Shown: positions 22,231 to 33,736 of the stretch, piece by piece
How positions within the stretch are numbered: position 1 is the stretch's first letter
Layout: every line of letters begins with the position of its first letter
Source: Neoceratodus forsteri
Taxonomy: Eukaryota > Chordata > Ceratodontiformes > Ceratodontidae
NCBI GenBank assembly: GCA_016271365.2
Contig: CM057459.1
Span: 485,101,501-485,165,500 of the forward strand
Reading direction: 5' to 3'
DNA length: 64,000 nucleotides
Program-made: the position numbers and the translations under genes
Notes under the pieces: model-generated
Told to the model about the DNA's origin: nothing
Seen by the model: only the letters and a program-made list of their open reading frames with translations
The model's database searches: none

Positions 22231-24664
22231 GGAACTTATTTTGTTTTCAGTCAGTTTGCAGTCATGTTGGAGCAGCAGGACATTCTAGTCTTTGAAAGAG
22301 TTCATCAGATTGATATGTGATGGGTATTGGGGTGTGTGTGGGGTGGTGAGTTCTGAGAGGAGAGTTGGGGTGGAGGGTGTTTATGGGCAGAAAACATCGA
22401 GGACCTTTTTATTTACAGGCATTGTGGGGGATGGTGTTAGATGGTGGTGGTGGGAGTCAATGCAAATGGAGGGAATGGAAGATATTTGGTTTGCTTTGGG
22501 GACACGGTTAGAGGGTGGGGGCAGAAAACAACAGAAGGATGGTGAAAGAGGGATTCAGTCTGTTTCAGGGGACAGGTTAGAGGATGGGGGAACCATGCAG
22601 AGGGAGATAGTGGGAGGAATTTGTGCAGTTACAGCAGTGCCAGCTGCTGCAGTATATCACAAAATGCTGCAGTATGCTGCAGGGAACAGTGTAACAATTG
22701 AACCCTTTTTTACTGCAGTATTTTGTGATGTGTCATTTACTAGAAGTTATTGCATTGCATCATGGCTTACTCTGCTGTACATAGTTCCCTGACCTTGGGG
22801 CAGGCAACAGGGTCAGGAGTGGAGAAGAACTGGTACAGCCATTACTTGCTCCAAGATCTTAGGGCAGGCAGTGCGATTGGGAGCAAAAGGCGGCACCGGT
22901 GGAACTTCTGAAGACAAAAGAAACAGGAGGCACTGATGGTGGAACTTCAAAGATGAAAGAAGAAAGTATGAGGGGGGGGAAGGGAGAGGAGATAGAGAGC
23001 GAGAAAAAGAGAGAGAGGAAGCTCCCTGATTCATGCATACTCATTATGTGCTTCAAACTCCATTGTTTAAAACAAACATTATGTGACATGTTCGGTATCC
23101 TGTCACTCCCTTCCCGACCCCCTATATTCATTCTTCCTCCATTAGTATCACATCAGAATTTGTAGCCATAAAAATTCAACCTTTCCTCCACCCTTGTAGC
23201 ACTGTATCGCTCCGTCCCCACACAGTCAAAGGCCTTTGTTTTGGTCAGTCGTTCCTTGATTCTGAACAATCTCATGAATTTGGATTTCTCCAATACTGCC
23301 TTGCACTGTGCAATATTCTATTGACATTATCTGGCAAACAACAGTTGATCATTTCTAGCAATACTTACACACAAGGTTGTCAGTAGGGTTGGAGAAATTT
23401 GCAGATTTCAGTTCAGCAACATTTTTGAGAAATACCAGTTTCTGCAGAATTTTGCTAAATGCTGCCTTCTGTGGAATTGGTGATATTTCACAGAATATTG
23501 GCTTTTGCTGAGTGAAATCTCCTTAACTGCAGAATTTACATTGAATGCAGATCATGGGAAATGATGCTGCATTTTATACAATTTATGTAAGTTATGTGAT
23601 TACATAAAATCTACCATAAAACAGCAGAGAAAACCATTAAGTAACATCTGTGAAAAAATATTTTGTGGTTTACTATAAGCAAATTAGGATGTAGCAAACT
23701 GTCTAACCCTGCTCAATCACATCATTTTTCAAACTTGTTATTCATGATTTTGTGCATTGCAGCACATAAATACTAGAAGGCAACAATACAATACAAACAT
23801 ATATTCGATAATTACTTTTGTAGAGCTGATCACACCCGTTGTGCTATATTTTAGGGGGCATATCAAAATCCTCTGTTGAAAATAACTAGCGGTCAACAGA
23901 AGTAACAATAAATTGATCACTTAAAGGAGCTATTCTGCATTCAGTGGGATGGGACCTGCCTCTTACTATTGTACATATATTATGAATTTAGCAACATATT
24001 GCAGCACTTAACTAGTTGTGCAGGAGCCCCTCCCCCCCATTCTATCTGTTACAGATAAACAACAGTTATAGAAAAACAACAGTTCCAACAAATCAAAAAA
24101 CCCAAAACTCAGAAGAGAAATCCTCACTACCACAGGTGCTTCCACCCGTATGCCAGGAGAAGAGGGGAGAAAAAATCACAGGATACACAAATTTTGTAGG
24201 AGCAGGTATGTGTTTATTCTTACATGTACCACTTTTGTCTACAAGATAATTTAATGACAGTGAGACCACTAGCTCCAAATGAGGCATTGCAGGAGTTCCA
24301 TTCAGAGAGAAAATATTAATTCTAAAAAGTAAGATAACCACATAGGTACTATACATGCAAAGTGTATTCGAACATCATGTAGTGTATGGCATAGAAAGCG
24401 TGCCAGGATCTGATGTTCATGAAGGGACCTCTTTAGGTCGGGTGATGCAGCTGTAATTTATATCATAAAGTTCAACATCCATTGTACAAGCAAAGTCCTG
24501 CAAAGAACAAACAATCATAACAGGTAAAAGAACATACTCTGCATCAAAAATAAATGAGCATTTCACAAAACCCACTTAGGGATCCCCTGCAGTACTCACA
24601 TTCCTCCTCACATCATTGAAGCTCTGGTGTCAGAGTCCTCCTCCTCACCCTCCATTGGACCTGT
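22231..24664. other. No gene recognised; contains one hairpin
   Basis: About 2.4 kb of noncoding sequence. It starts with G-rich imperfect tandem phrases (22350-22600) and has the inverted repeat at 22655-22730 and then AT-rich sequence. Open frames here are short and show no family similarity. Confidence 0.5.
22655..22730. repeat. Inverted repeat, 20-bp arms
   Basis: Arms at 22655-22674 (tatcacaaaatgctgcagta) and 22711-22730 pair with 2 mismatches over 20 bp around a 36-nt loop. A second nested pair (gcagggaac near 22679 and gttccctg near 22785) lies just outside. This may be a remnant of a palindromic MITE. Confidence 0.5.
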
Positions 24665-25545
24665 GTTGTCTTTAGCAAATTTATCCACAATTTATCTAAG
24701 TATTTGGGGTTTCTAAACTCATATGTCTGTCCTGCATATTGGACCTGAAACTTTGCAGGGTACATAGAGCTAAACAGTATATTGAGTTCACAAAATCATC
24801 CCCCCCCAAGCTTTTCTGTTGTTGACATGTACAATAGCATAGGTCTGGGACAGTACTTTACCTACATCAGCCTTCATGTTTTTAACATACCAAGCAGCCT
24901 TGAGAATTGCATCTTATTGGGAGACAGACCCCATTTGTGGAAGCAGGGTTATAAGCATGTTATCTGCAGAATTATTCTGAGGAGTGATGTGGTAGCTTTT
25001 CTCAATGCTGAGATGTGGAGCCATGTGTTCTAGCCTCAGAGCCTCTCCAAGCCATGCAGTGATAGTGATGATCAGCATTTCAGCCTCGCAACCATCTTGA
25101 AGCCCATTGATGTGTACATTATTCTCTTGTAAATGACTTTCTGCATGCTGTAAGTGAGATTGGATGAGGCTGGTTTCTTTAACCAGTCTGGTTGACAAAG
25201 AAAGGGTCTTGCCTGCACTGTTAGCCACTTCCACAACCTCTGCAACATGCACCTCCACCTTCTGCTCAACTGACTGCAGATACCTGTAAAATTGTGACAT
25301 TTCTTATTTAGAAGTTCCAAGGACTTACTCATCATTTGTGTCAGAGAGTTTAGGACATTGAGGGTTATCTCCAGCCAGTTCTTTTGCTGGGTTGTTCTGA
25401 CTTGCATCCCCATGTCTTTTTTGGAGACCTTCACAGCAGAGACATCCTGTGGTCCCTGTGCAGTTGATGCTGCATGTATTAGCTTTAGCATTGTGGAAAT
25501 TGTTCTATTTTCACACTGGTGGTAGAGAAGGAATAGATCTTCCAA
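24665..25545 (-). pseudogene. L1-type ORF1 protein (Transposase_22-like) remnant
   Basis: Reading down from 25545, the first frame (to about 25300) is helical and coiled-coil-like (TTQQKNWLEITLNVLNSL ... SKSLELLNKK). After a frame change (24914-25300) come SVEQKVEVHVAEVVEV and the block NNVHINGLQDGCE, which resembles the 'N-L-x-I-x-G-L-P-E' start of the L1 ORF1p RRM-like domain. It is followed by WLGEALRLEHMAPHLSIEKS. After a stop at about 24895, AILKAAWYVKN and then MYPAKFQVQYAGQTYEF match the order of the L1 ORF1p C-terminal domain (LYPARLRV...). These are nucleic-acid chaperones that coat LINE RNA. No ORF2 follows at lower coordinates, so this is an orphan ORF1 piece. It is distinct from the knuckle-type ORF1 of the two Tx1 elements. 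Confidence 0.72.
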
Positions 25546-26213
25546 AAGATGTAAGTTTAATACAATTAGGTTTCAAATAAAAGGTGTTGTTTTTTTTTTT
25601 ACTCAAAAAAGGCTCACTTCTGTTGGAGCTATGTAAACTTGTGTCTGAATGCCAAGGCTTCTAGCTCCACCTCTTCAGTTACACTACTTTTAAGTTCCTG
25701 TATTTTCTAGGGGGAAGTACTGGCATATGGCTTGCATCAGAAAATCTTCAAACATGCTTATAGCAGAAAATCAACAGAATCCTGTGCACCCCTGGTAGTT
25801 GCTCATAACAGCCTGCAATCTTTCACAATTTTTTTGTTTACTTTTCTTCCTTATTTACATTTTTTCTAACTTTATGATTCTCAGATAGGGCTTTTTGGTA
25901 TCAGATATCAACAGAGATATGAATTAATCCCAATCACAAATGACAAGGTGAACTCCATGGCTAGATACTTACTGTAACATTTTTAATTTGCATTCCTCTT
26001 ATTTGGTCTGGGAGCTTCATGACCATTCTCTGTTGTTTTTTTTTTTGTTATTTTTTATTTTTTTTTTTTTGTTTGAGACTTTTCTGAAGCTCCCAAATGT
26101 TCATTGTTATGTAGAGTGCATAGAATGCAGATATCTAGAGACTCAGAGGTGGTTAGTAGGGATGATGCTAATGAAGAGGGCCACACCATGGTTTACTGTA
26201 CATTGGAAAATAA
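25546..26213. other. No feature recognised; poly(T) tracts
   Basis: AT-rich spacer with long T runs at about 26034-26070. No gene or repeat family recognised. Confidence 0.5.
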
Positions 26214-26472
26214 AAGTCAGTGTCAGTGGCTCAGCAGGTTGCACACTTGCCTCTAAGGCTGGAAGATCAGAAGGCTGTGGGTTCTATCCCCACCCCAGGT
26301 ACTTGGGTTAAATCCTAATACTGAGACTGTAGTGCAGCATGAGGGAGGTGCTGCTCTCCTGAGGTGCCGTCTTTCAGATGAGACGTTAAACTGCGGTCCC
26401 ATCTGCCTGTTCTGGGGGTAGTTCAGGAGAATGTTAAAGATCCCATGGCATTTCTCAAAGAGAGTAGGGGAA
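26214..26472 (+). mobile_element. V-SINE copy 2, 5' half (tRNA head and V core)
   Basis: The best-preserved head in the window. The A box TGGCTCAGCAGG is at 26227-26238 and the B box GGTTCTATCCC at 26280-26290, one change from the Pol III consensus. The core runs 'gatgagacgttaaac' (about 26378) to 'gatcccatggcatttctc' and 'gagtaggggaa' (26462-26472), where the Tx1-B insertion begins. The second half resumes at 32256. Confidence 0.87.
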
Positions 26473-26650
26473 AGTTTTATTGAGACAAAAATCATACAAT
26501 AGTACACAAAGCATAATACAAAAAAAAAGGAAAACAGGTTTATACAGCCATTCAGGTAACTCCAAAATCAGAGTCTGTGATCCAAGGAAAAGCTTTCCAA
26601 AGTTCCAAAAGAGTCATATCTGAGTATATAGTATGTTCATGCTCATAAAT

Positions 26651-29600
26651 TTATTTTAAATCTTGTAAAATCTTTTTTTCGAGCTCCAAATAGGAGCAGT
26701 CCTTTTGCTGCAAAGAAAACATGCAACGCACCATCCAAATATTCCAGTTAATGCAGACAAAAACAAAGTTCAATGTGTCCTGGTGCCATTTTGACCACTG
26801 GGGAGAAAAAAACCCATATACAAGATTCAAATAAGTAACCGACTGAAGCAAGGGGGTAGCCCATGCCTGTGCCAAAAAGGACCACCAATTTTTGATAAAG
26901 GAACAGTCTAAAAATAAATGAGAGATAGTTTCAAGTTCTGTAATACATAATAAGCAAGAACACATTCTATCTTGGGACTGCTTATGTTTGTGATTTGCTT
27001 TTACATTAATCTTTTCATGACATGAAAGCCAATGAAAATCCCACATTTTGGCTGGAACCCTCTTACATCTCCACAATAACAAAAGGGAAGGGAGGTGTTG
27101 ACCAGGACACTTATCAAAGGGTACTGATACAGCACAAACCGTCAGGAGTAAATTCTTATATAAAACTTTATGTGAATGGTTTAATAACATCTGAACAGAT
27201 AACGTCCACTGTTTGAGATGTAAAAACATATGTTTTATGTAAGTTGGTATACCAACAGTTTGTCTTAACACAGTTAAGGAATTAGTTTCCCATTGATGAA
27301 ACCAAATCCTGCAAGAGTCATAAAACCAAGGTTCCCACCCCCTTTGGGCATGAATCAACAAAGGCCTAAGGTTTGCAGTGAAAAAAATACAAGAAAAAAA
27401 TAACAAAGGGCTACCCATACAAACGCCACCCTCAGGGATAGGTAAATAAGTGATATTCTGTTTTATCGGGTTTAACCTACTTCCCCAAAGAGCCTGGAAA
27501 AACAGGCTAAAGATAGCAGTTTCTAACTGTTGTGGAATAGGGAATACATAACTCAGAAAAAGGAAGGTAGAGATCAAGCAGTTTTTAGTTAAGAAAACAT
27601 GTTTCTTTTTCCCTATCTGTCCCCGGTTCCAGGAGACCAACTGAAGTTTACCTTGCTGCAGTTTAACATTCCAGTTAAAAAAATCTGAGTCCTGTGTCCC
27701 AAAAAAATCCCCAAAATTCGAATAGGGCCCTCAACTAAATGTAACGGGCCAACACGGTCCGAGGGGGAGGTTACTGAACTGACCCGAATAACCAGAATTT
27801 TAGTGTAATTTAAAACAGCACCAGAGAAGTTTCCAAAAATAGAGCACTCATGGAGAGAATGAACCACTGAGGCTTCGTCAGCTACAAGAAAACAAACATC
27901 ATCTGCATATGCAATCACCTTATAAGGCAAGCATAAGGGACAACTAGAAATAGCCCAAATCTGAGAGTTAGTATTCAACCGATGGAGCAAAACATCAAGA
28001 AAAAATACATACAACAAAGGGCTTAAAGGACAACCCTGATGAAACCCCCTTTTTATGGGGATCATGGGTCCTATCCAGCCATCCACTACAGGCACAACAG
28101 TAGCTGTTCTATAGAAAGCACAAATCCAACGTACCATAACATCATGTACATGCAGAAAATGAAGTGCTTCCCATAAAAAATCATGCCTAACTGAATCAAA
28201 AGCAGTCTTCTGATCTATAGAGACAACAGGTCCTGAAGCCAGACCTGCATAGCCATGAGAAAATAATTCTCGTAAGAGGATCAAATGATTAGAAATTCTC
28301 CTTTGAGGCACAGAACAGGATTGGGCAGGATACAAAACCACCTCCGCAATCCTCACCAAACGCTTCACAATAATTTTTGTTAAGAGCTTAAAGTCGGTGT
28401 TCAACATACATAAAGGTCACCAATTCTCTAGAGAATGGATATCACCTTTCTGTTTATAAATGTAAATCAAAGTACCCTTAGCAAATGCCAAAGGGATATA
28501 TTCACATGTTAACAGAGAATTAAACACAGATGTAAGCTCTGGGACCAAATGGTCACCCAGCACCTTATATAAGGCAGCAGGGAGACCATCCGGACCAGGA
28601 GTTCTCTGTACAGGTAATGAAGAAATTGCCAATGTCAAATCCTGCTCCGTGATGGGAGAACAAACCTGGTCCTGACATAGCTGTGAGGGAGCTGGGATAT
28701 CAAGGCCACTATACAAAGTCACACTGTTACCAGCCACAGCAGGAAGGGGAGAAAAAAGGGCTGTAGTATAATTTGTTACAATATGACAAATCTCAGTTTG
28801 TGAGGAACATAAGGTCCCTTCTGAATTTAGAAGACATGTCATATTTTTTCAGGCGGTCTGACGGGAATTAGATTCAAAAGGACATATAACATCATGTGTT
28901 CCAACAGTACAGAATTTATGTTGGTAATAAAGTTGTTGTGATTGCTGTAGGTGGAAAGTCAACATATCATTCTGTAGGACTTTTATTTGTTGGGAAAGGT
29001 CTTGCCCCGTCATGTACTCTATGGTTAATAATGACTGAAAATGTACCTTCTTCTGCAAATAGTCTAGATATTCCCTCCTACATTTTAAATGACTATAAGT
29101 TTTTAAAAAAGTGACCAGATCATGTTTCGTGTCTAACCACCACTGAACAGGATCTTCATAACAAATAAAAACAGATTTACGGGCTTGTATGAAGACAAAA
29201 GGTACTGCATAAACATCGGAATCCGCAACAAAGATGTGTTGAATTTCCAAATACCTGGACCTTTACGGAAAGAGACAACAGAACCAAAACCTACAGAAAG
29301 CGGCTTATGATCAGAAAACTCAACCGCTTGAACTTTGGCATAAATAACTGGTACTATAGGAGAGGAAAACACATAATCAATATATGTGGCTAGTTTACCC
29401 TTTTGGAAGGTAGGGGTGTGTTGTGTAGTAAAGGAGAGATAGGAATCTGTTAAGTGGGTGACTCAAACCAATTTACCCAATTCATGGGAATCACAAAACA
29501 GTTTCTTTGTAGCAGCAAAGGAGCTCTTATCTTGAAGACTCAAGCCACAATTAAAGTCACCAGCAAACAATACCTGAAAAGAAGTGTGCAAATAAGGATG

Positions 29601-29981
29601 AAGCAAAGTAAATAAAGCTATGCGTTCAGTTTTGATTTGAGAGGCATAAATGTTTATCACCCGGTAGGGACAGGACCCAATGACAGAATCTATAATGAGC
29701 GCCCTACCAGGGGCTACATCAAACAATTTAAGCAAATGAAAATCTGGGATATTAATTAAAATTCCCAGTCCCGAACAAGAGTCCAGACCTATCGACCAAA
29801 AAGAAGGACCCAATAAACAGTCCTGTTGTGCTTGTTGGATCTCATGTGTAGTATGAAGTCTAGTATCCTGTAATAAAGTTAAACTCAAAGGCAAAAGCCG
29901 TAGAAAGGAAAAAATCAATCTCCTTTTAGCCATACGCTTCATACTATTTACATTAATAGTATAGCAAACAAAGTGAAACAT
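26651..29981 (-). pseudogene. Tx1-B ORF2 (APE endonuclease and RT), broken
   Basis: The endonuclease spans 29463-29981: YTINVNSMKR (Asn block), TLLQDTRLHT (Asp where Glu is usual), GRALIIDS and LFAGDFNC. After a frameshift, 29133-29372 holds the His block EFSDHKPLSVGF. 28417-28842 has the fingers (RTPGPDGLPAALYK). 27613-28407 is a long frame with motif A VVSIDQKTAFDSVRHDF, motif B GFHQGCPLSPLLYVF and motif C AYADDVCF (about 27896-27916), all with catalytic residues in place. 26651-27640 is the C-terminal domain, including a Cys/His segment (RMCSCLLCITELETISHLFLDC, about 26900-26970), shared with Tx1-A. A small number of frameshifts and stops make it non-functional, but the RT palm is intact. 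Confidence 0.88.
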
Positions 29982-30232
29982 AGCACCAAAAAAAAGAGAA
30001 CAGACAAAAAATACATTTTACAATTTCCTTTTCCCAATCACCTTCTTCCCTTTAAGTTTTACTCTGGCCTTTCGCTTCTGAGAAAGGCCAGTACTAAGTT
30101 GCAACCCTGAGTCAGTGGTGCTGTCAGGGAGAAAAAGCTATGGAGGAAGAGTCTGACTCACCTCCAGCGTCATCAGAAAGGGTTGGAGAAGTTCAAAAGA
30201 ATTAGATAAGGGCATTGGGGGTTCCAGACCAC

Positions 30233-32230
30233 TCACAGGTGATGGTGCAACCCGAGGTTATTTCTCAGTGACCTTCTACATATAACACTTGTGAGCACTC
30301 GGGGGGGGGGGCATAGTACTTGGACCTGGGACTGGGTCCTGAACAGGAAAATTAGACTGAGCAGGATCGGGGACAGGAGAAATCTCAAGCAAGGGATCAT
30401 CTGTGAAGGAAACTTTCTGAGGTACAACCTCAGAGGATACAACAGGCACTGAAGCCTGCAGTAAGGGCTGCGCTTCCTTAGGAGGAGGTACAGCCAAGGT
30501 GGTCCGTAGATGGGCCTTCTGCACCTGTGTAATAATAAAGCACTGGTCCACTCCACCATCATGAAATTCCTGATTATGCACAGCTCATTTACAATTCTGA
30601 AAGGTGTGCCCCTGTTCGTCACAGAGGTTACATCTACATTCATTCAAACAGTGTGCCCCTACATGGTCCAATTCCCCACAGATGTTGCATTTCATTTTAT
30701 CACATACATTACTAAGATGTGCAGGGTCACCACACCAATAGCAAGCCTTCAGCTGACCTGGGTGGAACAAGACCCCCCTTTCTTGGCCTATAAAAAAAGA
30801 GTTAGGCAGATGTACAACCCCAGAATCATTAGATCGTAACAAGACTTTAAACTTTCAGCCCCCAGGCCAAATGTTCTCGGTATCCAAAATGGCTTCAGGC
30901 TGTCCCTGGACGTCACAACGCCATTTCAGTCAATAGACAACATCCTCCACCTCAACTCCCTCATTACAAAACAGAATAGTAATTGCCTTAAAAGTAGGTT
31001 TAGAAAGAGGAATAGCCTGAAATGGGGTCCATAATGCAGTAGTCTGCAGAGAATTATACTTTGACCAAAAATGCTCCAATCCCCTAGATGTTTGGAAACT
31101 AATGTCAAACGTGGTTTTGCCAAAGATATGGATTAACACTTATATTTCATGGGAAAAGAATTTTAAAGAATCCTTTATAAGCGTACGTGCCACATAGACC
31201 TGATCAGGTGGCTCAGGTAACCCCCCCCAGTATGCCAAGCGAACTGCTTTGTATCTCTTAGCAGCCTGGATTGGAAATTTAAAGAATGAAGAATATGAAT
31301 GGCTTGATCCCGATATTTTTGGGGGGGGGGCTGTGGTGGTGGGGGAGCCAGAGCCTCTATAGAAGTAGTAGAAAGAGGAGCCTGAGCTGGAGAACCCTTC
31401 AGATAATCCAACACAGGGTTCTGTGTAAGCTCCAGTTCATGAGGGATACACAAGGGGTCAGTAGTGACTTTTGAAATGCCTATCTTGCTCTGTAGCTCCG
31501 GAAAATCTTCAGGGTGGGGGGACCGAATTGGAGACGGACCAGACTTCCAACTTCCTGGGACAGTACCCTGAACCCAGCCAGCACCTCTCAGCGCCAAATC
31601 AACAGTCCAGGTAGGCGCTTTATTAATATTTACTGTAGATAAGTCTTGTACATGTGAGGAACTCTGTGATGTAATGGAAGCAGGTTGTGAAAAGGAAACC
31701 AAATCCGTTTGTACTGCAGACGGCAGGGGAGCAGGCAATAGGGCTTCAGCTACCAATGCACAGGTCGGGTCAGAGCCTGTCACAGCAATAGGCAGTAAAA
31801 GAGACAAGTCAGGTAAATCTTCAAGAGCTTGCACCCGAGTGGAAGATGCATCTGTGCTGTCGGCTCTCAGGCGTTGCATATCTCTGTGCATTTTCAATTT
31901 TGCACTAGAAAACCGGCGCTCCGCCATTGCAAAATGCTCCCGGATCTCTTGTGCTGTCAAACAGTGATTTTCAGAATCAGATGAAGTAAAATCCTCCAGT
32001 AAGTCAACTGTAGGCACGCAAGTCAGCAAGTCAGTTCCATAAGAAGTAAGCAGAGGGCTATGTATAGCATCCTTAGTATGAGCAGCATAACTTAAAGTTG
32101 AAGTAGGAACAGCAACAGGCAAAACATCAGTTGTTGGCATCGCGGTCTCCATTTGATGAGAGGTAGGAGCAGAGATCAAATCTCCCACCTCCATAGCTCC
32201 CTCCTCAGAAGGCAAGGGTGTGTCCGCCAT
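30233..32230 (-). pseudogene. Tx1-B ORF1 (RRM-like region, three CCHC knuckles), broken
   Basis: The predicted start is the ATG at 32230 (MADTPLPSEEGAMEV), 25 nt inside the element. The open frame actually extends into the SINE but without an ATG. 31175-32230 is a long Ser/Pro-rich N-terminal region of about 350 residues ending near DTKQFAWHTGG. 30926-31139 holds an RRM-like block (GLEHFWSKYNSLQTTALW ... ITILFCNEGVEVEDVVY). 30585-30842 encodes three consecutive CX2CX4HX4C knuckles: CYWCGDPAHLSNVC, CNICGELDHVGAHC and CNLCDEQGHTFQNC. 30233-30643 is a Pro-rich C-terminus. The order matches Tx1-A. Knuckles and RRM would bind the element RNA. At least two frameshifts are present. Confidence 0.82.
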
Positions 32231-32255
32231 CTTGGAAAGAGGTTCTCCCTCTGAT

Positions 32256-32450
32256 GAGTAGGGGAATTTCCCCGGTGTCCTGGCCAAATTTCCCCCGTTC
32301 ACTAAACAAAACCAACCAACAGCTTACATTCTGGTTCAATTTCAGTTGGCATCCATTTGTATCCCCCCCCCCGGAACGAGGCTAAAAGTAGACAAAAAAT
32401 TGTCTAGTCCTCCTTCCCGGTCAACAAAAACTAAACTAATAAATAAATAA
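32256..32450 (+). mobile_element. V-SINE copy 2, 3' half
   Basis: It resumes with GAGTAGGGGAA, then 'tttccccggtgtcctggcc', the tail 'ccaacagcttacattctggtt' and 'ggcatccatttgtatcc', and ends in a (TAAA)n-type 3' repeat at about 32431-32450. Confidence 0.87.
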
Positions 32451-32965
32451 AAGATTCAACAGTTAAAAGCACATAGACTTTTATTTTAGACATCCTTGTG
32501 GGTGCGATTTCACAAAATGATCTTCTAGATTCATTTACTAGATTACAAGTTTTGCTCTGGCAATCTGTTTCCTTAATTACATGTTCATTATTCTGTAAGA
32601 GAAGTTCCATCACCTAAATTATCTCATTTTTTTTGTCCACTATAAATACCTGTTATACTGATTTGTCTTCAGTTTTTGATTATGCTCTTTGATGTATTGT
32701 ATTTGCTGTTTATGATTTCACATCCCCTTACCTCCAGGACATATCTGGAAATTAGCTGTTAGCAGCTCAGTATGTCTTTCCTGGCGAACCTTTTGAAATA
32801 AATGAATTCAGTGAATTATTATGAATTACCATAAAAGTGGAAATGGTTATTTTGCTGAAATTCTGATGGTGGCTTTTACATTTCATGCATACCTAGTTGT
32901 CAAGATCCATAATAACCCAATGATTAGTCTTTGAACCACTTCTTGTGAATGTCATGCCCAAGATC
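32451..32965. other. No feature recognised
   Basis: AT-rich spacer between V-SINE copy 2 and the next CR1. Confidence 0.45.
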
Positions 32966-33736
32966 CTTCCTTCTAGGAAGGGGACCACGGTCCTTAGTGG
33001 GATGTTTAAATGCTACTTGAATGAGCATTTAAACTAGCCGGGGGGAGGCTGTAGAACTAAGGGAGGCAACAATTGCCCCACAGAGGATGAAGCAGCAGGG
33101 AGGGGGCCCAAAGGGAATAAAGTCCTCTGGGGCAGTGGCACAAGAAGACAGGGGTGGGGACAAGGATGAGGACAAGGCAGATATAAATCAGGGAAGCAAG
33201 AAGGAAGGAGTAAAGGACACATGTAAAGGAGAAGGTAACAAGGGAAGAGGTGGCTATGGGAGCATCGGGGAGAGCACAGGAAAGAGTTGGGGAAGAAGGG
33301 AAGCAGGCAGAGAGGGAGTAAGGTATGGAGAGCCATATGTGACAATGCATGGAGTCAGGGCAATAAAATGTTGGCCACGGAAGCCATCGTGGTGGAGACT
33401 TACCTGGATCTGCTGGCATCAATGTAGCTGTTATGTACTTACAGTCACAACTGGAACATGGCCATACCAGGCTATTCCCTGTTCAGGAGAGACAGGAACC
33501 TGGGTGGTGGGCAGGAGGCTGTACTATAATTAAGGGAGAGAGTCAAGGTCACACAAGAGAAGGGGCGCACAGAGGAAAAGGAAGGGCTGAAGGTGCAGAG
33601 AGTCATTCTGAAGACTGGTGCTGGGGCCGCTATCTGTACAGAAGTGGTACACAGACCTCCAGCACAAAAAGAGGTGTTGGATATGGCACTCAGAAAGCCA
33701 TCATCAGGATGGCATGTAAGGAAGAGGTGCTACTAG

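Larger units (their letters stand above)
26473..32255 (-). mobile_element. Tx1-clade LINE inserted in V-SINE (Tx1-B)
   Basis: A minus-strand L1/Tx1-clade element, 5783 bp, uninterrupted and probably near full length. The perfect 11-bp TSD GAGTAGGGGAA lies at 26462-26472 and 32256-32266 within the V-SINE core. The 3' end (low coordinate) reads CAATAAAACT without poly(A), like Tx1-A. ORF1 is at 30233-32230 and ORF2 at 26651-29981. Its proteins differ strongly from Tx1-A (for example motif A SIDQKTAFDSVRH against SLDKEKVFDRVPH), so it is an independent insertion of a related lineage. Confidence 0.9.

Noticed and set aside
22292..22792. 166-residue plus-strand open frame
   Set aside because: G-rich tandem phrases and the hairpin explain it; no motif seen.
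15541..32266. Segmental duplication as the explanation for two V-SINE/Tx1 composites
   Set aside because: Flanking DNA outside the SINEs does not match, and the two LINEs differ strongly at protein level, so independent insertions fit better.
33034..33533. Open frames on both strands over CR1-4 5' region
   Set aside because: They are shadows of the CR1 inter-ORF region with purine-rich composition. No independent gene.
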